Assembly (NCBI GenBank): GCA_964019415.1
Contig: OZ025879.1
Coordinates: 5,897,368-5,961,367 of the forward strand
Reading direction: 5' to 3'
DNA from: Ianthella basta
Lineage: Eukaryota > Porifera > Demospongiae > Verongiida > Ianthellidae
Length of the DNA stretch: 64,000 bases
Shown: positions 1-28,700 of the stretch, one piece after another
Numbering within the stretch: position 1 is the stretch's first letter
Layout of the letters: every line of letters starts with the position of its first letter
Program-made: the position numbers and the translations under genes
The notes under the pieces: model-generated
The model's database searches: none
What the model was told of the DNA's origin: nothing
The model's input: only the letters and a program-made list of their open reading frames with translations

Positions 1-2
1 TC

Positions 3-314
3 ACGTGTAGCGACATCTTTGCCCCTACCTATCTATCCCTGGCCTCCTCGGGTGCCGGTAGGGTAGCAAACTTAGCCGAGACTAGGAAGAAACTCCTGTA
101 TCAAGAAATAGAGCCTACTCACCATTTCATCCCTATTGCCATCGAGACATCCGGTGTTTTTGGCGATGAAGCTTTAGCTTTTTTCAAGGAATTAGGGTAC
201 CGCCTTAGATCTAAGACTCAAGACTCACAATCCTTTCACCAGATTTGTCAACGTATTAGTGTATGCATGCAAAGATTTAATTCTGTTTCTATTTTGGGCT
301 CTAGTGCCACATAG
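3..314 (+). mobile_element. LINE reverse-transcriptase ORF, C-terminal end
   Basis: An open frame enters from the left edge and stops at the TAG at 312-314. It contains a stretch reading IAIETSGVFGDEALAFFKEL followed by a basic segment and QRISVCMQRFNS. This is the usual C-terminal tail of a family of invertebrate non-LTR retrotransposon polyproteins, downstream of the reverse transcriptase. Two other copies of the same tail occur in this window on the minus strand (6840-7205 and 36981-37595), which supports a repeat family. No stops or frameshifts are visible in the 104 codons present. The rest of the element lies outside the window. Confidence 0.75.
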
Positions 315-519
315 GTTTTTCTGTAGTATGTAATTGTATAGTGACTCTTTTCTGTGCTTTCTGTGTACATGTACTGTTATTATTACATTCATTCATTCAA
401 TATCATAAATATACAGAATAATTAGATATAATTGTGTACCTATCTTGTAATGCGCATCTATATTTTCACTACAATTTCTAATTCATCTCAACCTTACAAA
501 TGATTCAGTCAATCACTAT

Positions 520-690
520 ATCCACTCTGCAGTCTCTGACCACAATTACCCAGGAGAGTGCTAATGATGAGAGGGTTGAAGAAGATCCTAAGACAAAACG
601 CTAACTCAATAGAGCTCTTTGTAACAGTTCACATTTACAACAGTGATGTATTTACTATACTGTTCAATGGCTTGCTACATACCTGTACGT
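520..690 (+). pseudogene. Dead copy of a phosphatase D2 first exon
   Basis: The segment is closely similar to gene 1 sequence at 16320-16530, covering the exon that links phosphatase domains D1 and D2 and the start of the following intron. The acceptor CTGCAG and the LTTITQESANDERVEED reading are kept. The copy then has an in-frame TAA where the functional exon has a Tyr codon, and its donor is weakened from GTAAGG to GTAACA. It appears to be the last trace of another receptor phosphatase gene upstream of gene 1. Only this exon is recognisable; the LINE tail at 3-314 lies just before it. Confidence 0.75.
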
Positions 691-1690
691 ATCATCATAA
701 TAGGCCTCTTTCTGGTCACTTCTTCAAATGTACAAAGAATATGTGACAGGATAGGAACCTAGAGGAAGACCAAAGAAGTGATGGATGGATAATTGTAAGC
801 AGTAACTAATCCATTTTTAGCATTTTGACTACAGAACATGAATAAGTTACGAATGTAATGTCATACGTAACTTTTATGTATATATACCAGACTGCCTCCA
901 GCAGTGAAGATTTTGCCATTGTTGAAGGATGATGATTATGTATCAGCAGCAAAACAACTATAAAGCTTACTACATGAGCATGACAATGCTGTCCATACAC
1001 ATATGGCATTGTACTATTGTAACCTAGCTCTTGTACAGACCTATGTAGATACTCATACTGTAAATGAGGGGTAGTATGTTGAGAGAATAATTGACAGAGA
1101 GACTTTTAGTCAAGTCTGGGATGAATGCAATGATGTTTACCCACAGCCACAGACAAATGGCAGCGCTAGTTTAGCGCATTGAAATAGGATTTACTGTGTA
1201 CTTGTATCTTCCAGATAATATAACGTACATGTCTAACTGTGCCAGCTGGGAGCACTGTACAATTACAGTTTAGGAGCAAAGAGACCTTGTAACACTTTGT
1301 TTGTCATTGCCTAAGTGTGTCCTCATCACAGTATTGTATTAGTCACACAACAGTGAAAAACCAAACAACTTCTGTTTTCAAGTATGACCATAACAGTACC
1401 TGTTTACGTCCTTTTAATTAAGTTGAGGTAGAAGTTGCTGCAGTATGCATTCACACTGTCATGTATGTGCTTGCATGACATTGTGGGTTGTAAGTTGCGC
1501 GGAATATAGTGTATGTCTGCTTCAGGCATTCATCACTAAGAGATGAATAGAGTAACCTTTTGGTACATGAGTATGCATTAATTTATGGTAAATTGAATAC
1601 AGCTGCCTGTGGGAGCTTCTATGTTATTATGTTATTAGCACATTTTAGCCCGCGTACTTGAGCAGGTCTAGCAAGCTAGGCTTGAACTGT
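691..1690. other. Intergenic stretch upstream of gene 1
   Basis: AT-rich sequence between the dead phosphatase exon and the gene 1 promoter. I see no exon with splice sites, no domain and no recognisable transposon. Short open frames here have no supporting features. Confidence 0.5.
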
Positions 1691-1695
1691 ATCTG

Positions 1696-1703
1696 TATAA
1701 AAG
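1696..1703 (+). promoter_or_regulatory. Candidate TATA box of gene 1
   Basis: TATAAAAG lies 121 bases before the gene 1 ATG at 1824. Initiation about 25-30 bases downstream would give a 5' leader of roughly 95 bases. Evidence is motif and position only. Confidence 0.4.
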
Positions 1704-1823
1704 TGCTTGCCAGTGTGAGCACATCACATTGCACAGCGCCTTAGCTCTACACCTGCCTAGTACCAAAGGATGCTGTGATTCCCGATCGTGACTGCAAGTT
1801 CGTCTGCCTTTTGGCTCAGCACT

Positions 1824-18336
<16,513 letters not shown>

Positions 18337-19555
18337 ATTGAAAGCAAATGAAAGATGTAATGTTTGCATTTTTTACTTGGAGTTCCATAGGCAGGTTACT
18401 TCACTATTAAAATATAAAGCTAGTTGAACAAGGTGTGTGCTGTCTACGTAGCTGTCCAAATACTGAAGCCCTCCATTGTAGGAGAATTCAGGTGTCACAC
18501 TTAATTTTTGAATTTTGTACTTTCATTAATAAGTGTCAGCGTGAGTACCATTTTCCCAAAACATTATTATGCAGTTGCAGTTTGTGATTAAAGTAACAGT
18601 GATGGTCATATTTGACTTTGTGATCAATTCATGCACCTAATACATTTATGATTGAGCTAAGAACTAGAAAATTTGGAACAGAATAGGTTAAAAGCTACAC
18701 CTTATTGTTGTAATAATTCTTAATCAAAAATAATATCAATTGCATTGTGCTGAGATTGGCAACTGAAATTAATTGTGCTAACTAATGAGTTGATTACTAT
18801 ACTTCATAACAGTACGGCTAAAATGACTGCTGTGGATGTACATATATGAGTGGTTTAGTATAATTATACTTTAGCACCTCAGCCTTTTACCAACTGAACA
18901 GACTTATATATATTCCTAGACAGGTCACCAAAGAGATATCATGCATTTAACTGGGTATTTTTAACTACATGCAATTCAAATGCATGTATGAATATACAAT
19001 TCAATTGCATGCATCCATGAGTATACAAAGTATTACTGTAGGTAGATTCAAGATTTCTAGTCCCCCTTCACATTGCATTCTGCACTCAATCACATAAGTA
19101 AGTATTGGAACGGAAGATTTGTATGTGATTAGATTTAATATTTATCATCTGATGCTACTACACACATGAGTCACAGAATGCACAATTCCAATCCTATCCT
19201 CAGTCATACGCGTGTGATTGAGTGTCAAATGTCAAACGAGAATAGAAATTATGAATCTACTGTATAGTGAAACATCAAAGCTTGATACAAAGCAAAACAT
19301 TTTGGGCTTAGTGAGTCAAGTGCATGTGTGCCAGTTGACCTTAACCCTGAGTACCAAGTTTGTCAGCTATAATATTATTTCCCGGCTCTGCTACATGGCG
19401 CGGCCTAGGTTGTCAACGGACACTAAGTTGGGAACGTGAACAATTCTAGTTATGTCACAGTAACGGTATGAAAACACTGCACAATACTCACACGGTCAAA
19501 GGAAGGCTTCGAGGCTTCAATCTCTCGATCCTTGGCCAGGACTAGTGGCGGCGCC
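18337..19555. other. Intergenic region between genes 1 and 2
   Basis: AT-rich, with no exon or transposon recognised. An ATTAAA at 18406-18411 is a possible polyadenylation signal for gene 1, 70 bases after its stop codon. Confidence 0.45.
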
Positions 19556-19558
19556 ATG
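19538..19558 (+). promoter_or_regulatory. Conserved leader element at gene 2 start
   Basis: AGGACTAGTGGCGG lies directly before the ATG and is shared, with one or two changes, at both gene 3 first exons (ending at 38110 and 43431). It may be part of the 5' leader or core promoter. Gene 1 lacks it. Confidence 0.4.
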
Positions 19559-19774
19559 CAGAATACCACCTTCTACGCATCCCTCCTTCTCCTCATCCTG
19601 AGCGGTAAGAGTTGTCGCCACCTTTGGTGCATGTTGCTCGTGTTTATTAGCAACAGGGAGAGATTAATGGGATGGGCACAACTGTGCGCCTCGTGCTAAT
19701 CGCCTTACTGTTACTTTCTCTCGCCTCTGCCCTGTTCGCAGGTTGCAATGTGGTTCAAGCACAGACCCCACAAG
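19556..19774 (+). CDS. Gene 2 exons 1-2: split signal peptide
   Basis: Exon 1 (19556-19604) encodes MQNTTFYASLLLLILS and exon 2 (19742-19774) GCNVVQAQTPQ; cleavage is likely after VQA. The intron is 137 bases, phase 1. Gene 3 has the same arrangement. Confidence 0.85.
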
Positions 19775-22700
19775 GTGAGGAACTGTACAATAGTCATTAT
19801 GCCGTCGAGGTTAATTCTGTACCATGAATGGCAATGATCGGGTATTTCTGTTCTGCTGTTCGGGCAGCCTCAGCAAGAGCGCGTATATACAGATCGCGGG
19901 GCGGCTACAGCACATGTCTCACATGTAACTGTGTAAATACAGAACCTAGTTCCACACGCTGGAAGTGTTCGGTAGTAAACACACATTGTGATGGTGTCCT
20001 GGTAGCTAGCGTGCCTGTGTTGCTATGTCTTCTTCTTCTTCTTCTATACACCTTGTCCTCGCGGACGTAGGGCAGGTCCAGGCCAAAGGCCTGGAACCTG
20101 TTTACAGCCATTAGTCTAAGAAGTCTTCCGTATAGGTGAGGTGGCAAGCCTCACGCCAGACTTTACCCTGGACTTGAGGGCTGCTGGGTGCCTGGCCGTT
20201 GATGGCCGTAGATGGCCTCCCGTTCCTCAGCCGACTCAGGCCCAGGGAGTGCGGTGGAAGATGGTTGACGGCCGAAGACTACGGTACGTGGTTCGCTGGA
20301 CTTAACGATGGTCGATCTCTGCTTGCAACGTGAGTGGCACTTTCCGCTGACGATAAGCCATGACGCGCACACGTCCACTTCATTAGGTGTCATGAACTCC
20401 GTGCAGCAGAAGCTGATGAGCCAACTCCATGCGAAAGAGCGAGATTCTCCGGCCCTCCGCGACCGCGTGGTCTCCGAGCCGCCATTTTCGATGACACACA
20501 CACACACTATGTACGTACAGGAGACGCCCTGTGACTACAGAGTTTTTTACCTTTCTCTCCCTTTCTGCTGAACTGGGTTGTGTATGCAGAAATTTGATTT
20601 GCTATATGCATAAGGATACAGCAGTAGACATGTCACAGTGTGCAGAGTGTTCATACAGTTCTTCACCCATCTGTTCGTTTAATCTCCTATTTAGTACACC
20701 TTTTTTGCTCAACAAGGAAACTAAATTGCACAACACAATGTCTATGTCATTAGTGGTGGCTAGGTGGCTAGAGGCTCCCCCATCTACCTTCAGATGTACT
20801 TACAAAGAGCACCTTTGAAAGGGTAGGAATGATGTTTATTTCTAATGAGTGTACAATTTGTTATTCACTGGACCCATACAGTGTTCAAAGGGTATGAACC
20901 TTATGAATTGTGGTTTTCTGCTATTGAGCCATGCTCTCAATAGACATGCTGAAAATAGTTCCCGCTGAAGGGATTTAGCTGTGTGGTGAATTAACCTCCT
21001 GTCTGCTCATACACTGTGGCTGTTACACATGTGACACTGACACCATACAAGCCAATGGGTGCGTGTGGGTGGAACAGGGAATATGCTATGATCAAAGCAT
21101 TTGATAGCCATATATAAGGTCAAAGGCATGTAAGCTTCATGGGCACTATAAGAATTAGGTAATAATGTGTGTTGTACTTTTGTTGTATGTGAGAGCTCAT
21201 GTCTGTCCATTCTGAAAGACACTTCTATTCATCCTGCAGTCTGTCCCTTGTGGGTTAACAAAGTGGGCCATAGGTACATGTGTGTGTGTAAAACATGCTA
21301 GACACAACTGTGTGCACTTAGGTATATGGAATGACTTGTCGACACTCACACACACGTTTTGCCTGTCAAGGTCATGTGCTAAAACACTAGTGTCATATGC
21401 AAATTGTAGCTGATTGATCACATGAGAAGACCTGGAAAGGCAGTAGCCGAAGCTGGAACAGTGTTACACACATACACACACGCACAACTAATGAAAGATG
21501 CATGTTACTGCAGTACTAGTAAGGTTGATGGGACAGCCATTAACCCAAACTCTACAGAGCTTCTACAGAACCAATACACTACAATCATACACCTATGTAT
21601 GATTGTAGTGTACAACCTGACGAGAGCAGCTGTTGTGAGATATTCATACTCTAGAAATAGTAATAATTTTCTACAAAAATACATAGTAAGGATGTAGGGA
21701 TGGCATGAAAAGTACAGTAACAAGTAAATGCTACTACACAGTTAGCATTAACTATGGTCCCTACATGCAAGAATGTAGCACAATTTTAGAATGTAAGCTT
21801 GAATTTGACTGAGTAGCATCAGCTGCTGTTAGTCTCGTGCACCAGACCCCCTAGTGGAAGGGTAGTATAGCATATGGCAACTTGTGCCAAAGTAATGAAA
21901 TTATTGCATAATTATGGTTAACCCTTGCATAATGTTGTCCGTAGTGCAGTGGTGTAATGAGCAAAGTTTGGCAAACCCAAATTTGGATTGCTTTGCTTCT
22001 ATGGCTTGTTCTTGCTTCATTCTGAGAGTGACCTCAAGTGAAGTTGCAAGTTTGAATTTGACTGATGTCATCATATAGCAACTGCAAATCTTATTAGTAA
22101 GGACAGAATCTTGTCCTTGACACAAGTCGGCGTATGCAATATGACCAGATCAACCCTTCCTCAGGGGAATCAGGAGTGTGAGAATACTGCTGCTATATAA
22201 CTTAGCTGTTTTAATGGACGTCAGCAGTAGCTCCTGGTATGCTAGCAGTCTGCATGTATTTAGAGTGTACTGTGGTATCAGGGACATTTCCTCACCAGAA
22301 TAGCAACAGCTACTTGCCTTGGTCATCTTCTATGAGACGTAGATTTCTGTCACTCGTGCATCAGGTTAATTCTGCACATTTGCTTGCTTGTTGCTTTACA
22401 TGCTATTTCAAAGTCCTTTCTGTAAACGCAATAACCTTTGTTGCTACTCGTGTCCTGAGCATCAGTCTCCTTCGGGTACTCGCACAATGCCATAGCTAAT
22501 TGTGTGTTTAACTGTATAGGTGTCCCATGTCCAATCGATGTGTAAATGACTGGCAGTTGGTGTGGAATTGAATTTGGTGACCATACAACAACAGTTCAAA
22601 GAGCTCCAGCAAGAAGCACTCCACATCCAGATGTCATATGGGGAGCTCCGCAGCTGGGACATTGGGCTGGAGGTACCTGGCTAGCTGCTGGTTAGCTACC

Positions 22701-25700
22701 CTAAAGAGGAGGCAGAACGAGACAAACCACAGCCAGACCCGAGCGCACGACATCCAATGACGTCTGACACCATTTAATTGTATGCATGCCTATAAATTGA
22801 CAGTGCCCGTAACGGTTATAGTTTCTTCACTATTTGTCATGAAGAAGGTCAGAGCATTTGACTGAAATGTTGGCAATTTCAATTTGTTCATTAAAGTTGG
22901 TATCAAGAGAATCATCTGTCCTAACTGTTTCTTGCTAAGTCAGGCAATTTCCACTGTATTGGAAGTGTGAGTCCACAGGACAGTGCATGCATTTGTACAC
23001 AGAATATGTGGGTATGTAGGTGTGGGTGTTGCACCAACAAATGCCAGTGGGTTGTATAGTGTATACAAGGGTAGTTAGGTGAAATGTCACAATACTTCCT
23101 AATACATCAGCTAAGTACCTCTGGGCTTGTATGTAGAAAATATTGCCATCTAATTCTCTCCTGTCCATAATGTTCGTTGTACCCCTGTACATATTAGCGC
23201 AATTAGACCTCCATTTCTTTACTGTCATCAATATAGCCAAATATGTGTTTAATCATGTGTAATTGGAAGTGTAATCAGTTTGGCATTCTATGTGCTCATA
23301 GAATAGTTAATTGCTCATAGCTAAAGTTATCGAATTGCATATACGTACACTTTACAATTGGCTGAATCTGATTAGATTGCCATTTGTTAGAAAATGCATC
23401 ATGCACTACTTTGTATCACACACTGTTCATACACATGTATTGTATGATATATCTCCTGAGTATGTTCTATACCAGTTCATTTCCTGTTCATTTTAATTGA
23501 TGTCCCACTCTTTATGCAGTTGTTATTGATGCCTACCCCAACACTACTACTGTGCAGCAAGGCGATACTGTGATTTTGGTGTGCAGAGTTGTAGGAGTGC
23601 CATCCACCACTGTGCTGAGCTATGAGTGGACCTGTCCTGGGGGCTACTGTGATGCAGGAGGAGTTGATCCTGAGTGGGCAGCCAGGATCCAACAGGGCAA
23701 CATCTTGGTAGTGAATGTACGCAGGCAGAGTGAAAACAATGGGGTCTACAACTGTACTGTTCAGGCCAACGCACAGCAAGTGGGAACAGCTATGTACACA
23801 GTGACAGTTGCAAGTGAGTTGTGCACCAGCTTTGGATAACTGATCACCTGTTTGCCTCATTAATAGCTGGCTTGTGCCATACTTCCTTTGACATGGTGAG
23901 GTGTGCTGTCATCACCAGAGGCCTGCTAGTAGAGTGACATTGCCTTTCAACCACATGCACATACCGTATTTGCCTGAATAGACAAGATAGATAAAAGAGG
24001 TTTTAACTGAGCCTCAATTAATATTCTGCACAAAATGAACTGATTCCAGCCACGTTTCTATGAAATCTCTGATAACATATGGCTACCATCGAGATCAGCA
24101 TGCGCTGAGCTCTTTCTTGAAGGCACAAGATTATAATTCTGTCTGTTCCAGTGACGCCCATCTCCCTCACAGCTTTGTTTTCTCCGCAAAGCTTTGGATA
24201 AAACAACAATAGCAGACAAAGTAAAGAAACTGTTGAACCTGGCCTGGCCCACACACACCTTGTGGTGGGTTTGGTATATGTTGCTACTCGCTTCATATTA
24301 GCAGGGTCAGCCTAAGCTCCCTCCCTAGAAACAAGGTAGCCTTGAAACTTGAATTTCCCTTTGTAAAATACCAAGACTACACAGAACACTTAGAAGGCTA
24401 GAGCTTCAATCCTACTTCCTGTAAACAAGCCAGCAACATTTGCTGTTTCTCCAGATGCACCAAAAAGGACTGCCCTAGCATGATGACATTGTCCAGTTCG
24501 ACAAGACAGAGAGTCCAATTGTGTCCATCAAAGACATAACCATAAGGTGCTGCAAAGTCACACGGTCATTATAGAGTCCAAAAGGCTTTATACTCAAAAA
24601 GATGCTCTGTTGTGAGGAATGCAGTCCTATCCCGGTCACTTTTGGCTACTTTTACTTGACAGTACCCACTAACCAAGTCTAGAGTACTGAACCACTACAT
24701 GCCTGCCAATTTGTCCAGTGTCATGTCAATATGCAGCAATAGATAGGTATCCCTTCTGGTCGATTCATTTAATTTGCATTAATCCACACAAACTCCTGTG
24801 GTTTCATCCTTCTTTGTCACAAGTAGAATTGGCAAAGCCCAAAGGTTCTTCTACCATTGTATCACATCTTCCTCATGCATCTCTTTCAGCAACTGTTGTA
24901 CCTCCTGTCAATGGAATGGTGGGATCCAACATATAAGCTACCTAATCGGTGAGACTTCAGTATTGGTGATCTCATGATGAACCACACTGGTCTGGCCAAG
25001 GTCTGCTTTAGAGCTGGAGAAGACATCAGACTATGCTAACAGCAAATTAAACAGAGATGTCCTTACTTTCTCCCACGTCTACCACAACTTTGTCTGCCAT
25101 TCCCCGTAACATCTCCTTGTTTCTTGTGTGATACTTCACCCTACAAGGATGGGGGCTCACCACTTCCATCTGCTGCAGCTACCACAGTGGGTTCCTCTAT
25201 TGGTTCAAGGATAGCAATTTGGCTTCTTTTGTAATTAAAACTTTCATTGGTTCTGACCTCAGAGCAGGCAGACTACTACCTGCTCAGACCCCCCAAGGAC
25301 AGACCACAGCCTGGCCACACAAGATGCATGCTGTTTCCCAGAGGCATCTTTCAGCAACCACGTTCCCCCACGAAACTTAAAGACAGGTATGTCATCACTT
25401 CTACTTTGATGTTCAGTAGGATACTGACAGTGGCCACTGTGCATACAGTTGGTTGAGCTGTAAGTGGTACCTTAGCCTTAGCCTCAGCCAGGGGAGGATA
25501 TATTTGGTCATGATTGTCAGGCGATGATGTTTATTTTTCATGTCAATGGTTACCTCGCATCTCTGGAGGAAGAGAATACCCTAGACTATCCTCTGTAGTC
25601 AGGTGACTGACATGAGAGCTTCAGCTTCCAAGACACTGCCCTGTCATTTGGATGCTAATTGCCCAGTGCTATACTGACAAGGAGTGGAATTTTCCAAAAA

Positions 25701-28700
25701 GGCCTTCCAGCACAGTGGCAAACCTCCAGCATTTCATCAAACTGTGTGCAGAGGTAGGTACCCTTTTGTCAAAAGCTCTCTTCTCATCATTGTCCGGCCA
25801 TAACAGAGCTCCTGTGGGCTTTGAGGCGTTCATTCTAGTACCACTAACCTCATTATGGATTGACTCAATCACCCCCTGCCTGTGGACCAATTTGCAGTCA
25901 TCTTGGCAAGGTTGACACTTTGAAGTTGACATGCAAAATCAAACAATTGCCAACTGAGATCAGTATACAGTGGAACCCCTATAATGCGGACACCCTTCGG
26001 AACAAGAGAAGTGTCCTGATTATAGGGGTGTCCGCATTTCAGAGGTACGGCTTATAAGCCCATACGTTAAAGCAATCATGTAATATGCATGAAAAGTATC
26101 GAAATAAGATGAATTTGTAAAGATAGAGGTGGTTCGCTCGAGTACTCGACTCACGCACCATTTCTGAAGACGATTCTCAAGGGGAGCTGTTCGCGCTAAA
26201 CTTTCCCATGTTAAAAACAATTTGAAAACCCTAAGTATAGATGATTCGTGGCACTCGTCAACTTCTGTGCTGTTCCTGTCACTTGTCAGAGGTAGCGGTG
26301 CAAATCAGGGAGCAGCCATTTTCTGGCAGCTGATCGAAATGTCCGGATTATCGGGTGAGTTTTATACGGATAACGGGGTGTCCGCATTTCAAGGGGAAGT
26401 TTATACAGGTAGAATAGGGCCAATCGTTGGGGCTTTAGAAAGTGTCCGCATAATCGAGGTGTCCGCTTTTCAGGGGTGTCCGCAAGGCGGGGTTCCACTG
26501 TATCACAGACACTGACTGTTTATGCACACAAGTGTATGTAATTTGTATGTAATTTGTATATGTCGAGTTTGGTTCCCCTGAAGGTACTTGACTCCAACTG
26601 TTGACTGAGGTGGTAATTTTTCACTGTCATGTAGGAGCATCCTGATAAGGGAAATTATAGTGAATTAATGATTTACACCAGATTATGGAAATTTCCATTC
26701 TTAATCACATACATATTCAAGATCACCGGTTGTGTGATTCAAGAGAAACATGGACAGAAGTAATGCACCTTAAAGAAAACTTTTGGGGCTACCCTTCAAC
26801 CCTAGAAAGGGAGACCCATTTGTAGTCATGGTGTTCTTAAAAAGTGTTCATTATTGTTTTGTGGTATAACTTGTTGTGCTTGTGTGAGTGCATGGCACTG
26901 TGATTTAACTGTGCATCTGTACTGCTCCTATAGGTGGTCTGTCCTTACTGAATGAGGATGGTGATTTGAGAGTGTTCTTCCCCTGGAACAGCTTTGTCAC
27001 CAACACCACACTGACACACACCAACAACCCACGAGTTCAGTCTCCAGGAGTTCCTATTGGCAATGACCACATTGTTTGCTATGGTGGTAGCCCACAGGCT
27101 GCACAAGTAACATGGCATAACAGCAATGGTGGACAGCTACAGGCCTGTGTAGTACCTTGTCTGGACTGTGGTGGCCGCTGTATGCTCAATGGTGCTGTAG
27201 GTGTAGACCCTCAAGATGGTGTACACACTGATATTCACATCTACACTGACTCAGATGGATATGTGAACCAAGACCTGGAATGCCGAGTGTCCAGTGGCCA
27301 GTCAGCATTCATTGGAGTGTATCTCAGGAATGGAGGTGAGTTTGCATGGTATCAGACAGAAATGGTGAATGGAAACTATCTCCCGCTGCTATGGCAACAT
27401 CACTGATGTACTTCATATCAGATAAGATCCCAGGGCTACTGACTTGACCTGTACTGATTAGACATACAGTGACACCTCTAGGGAGGACACACATACTGGG
27501 AGTCTTCAAACATGGAATACAGAATGGCGGAATAGCCAAAGAGCAATATTGTATGGCAGATGACTAGTATACAAACAAGACAGACAGTGCGTTTCTGTGC
27601 AAAATGGCTTCAAGGTTTAAATAAGACAAATGGAAATACATATTTCATGCCTTTATGAAAGCACTTTATGCAGAGATTCTTTCCCAAATGAAAGCAGATA
27701 GTCATAGCTTCCTTGTGGATAAACTCAAAAAGGCATCTTACAAACCTACGTATATTAGTCTCATACCTAACCCTGGGCAGATATTGGAGCAGATCACAGC
27801 AGATCCCAACTATTCAGTCCAAGATGTTTTGATTCAAAAATCTTCATCAGTTGCACAAAACATAAGGAAAGCAAGACATTCATAGGCAACTATTGGCAGG
27901 AAAAGTGGAACAGGGTGACATTATAAGATAAGAAGGACTTAATGGTGTCATGCATGGTGATTAACCTCAAAGGGGCATAGGGTAGTGCATGAAAGCAGGG
28001 TGAATAAAGCTCTGATGGGGGGGGGGGGGGGGGGGGCGGGAGGGGTGGTCATGTAAGGAGGGGGAGCCGGATACTGTCTAAGGACAGGCCATGGTCAAGG
28101 TTCATCATGTTTGGTGTCCCAGTGAATTCGATCTGCTAATCCTCCTCAGTTAATCGGCAGCTCCTTCATGACATGCCCTTACATCCCACACAAATTCTCA
28201 GAGGATTTGATTCCAATTGTATCTTGATGTGGCTGATTTTGCAGATCACCTATATGGCAGGTCCGCAGAATGAAGTAAGCTACTTGTACCTGTGCCATTG
28301 AAAACCAGTGTCTGCAGAATCAGCTGCAACACTTTACTTCACAGTGGCCACTTACTCTCATTCAGACATTTGTGAATCCACATTTGCAAGACACTCCATT
28401 AGCCACACCACCCACATGCATATGTAACTAACATATATTTATATATACACATGCATGCACATAGACTTGCACCTTTTTTTCAAAGTACATACATAGCCAA
28501 TAGTTTACCCTGTACTTGCATAAGCACACACCCTAAGTGGATTGTTTTTGAAGAGTTGCGGCAGGATTGTCAAGTATTTCTGTGTTTGCTTGTTAAAATT
28601 ATTTGTCCTTGCCTATAAGATACATTGCATAGGCAGTCTTCTGCCTTATTCCATTCCTAATCCATGCACCGTTGTGGAGTAATCAATTTCATAAACAAAG

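Noticed and set aside
20163..20507. 114-codon minus-strand frame
   Set aside because: It lies inside the SINE-like insert and has no recognisable domain; kept as part of the repeat only.
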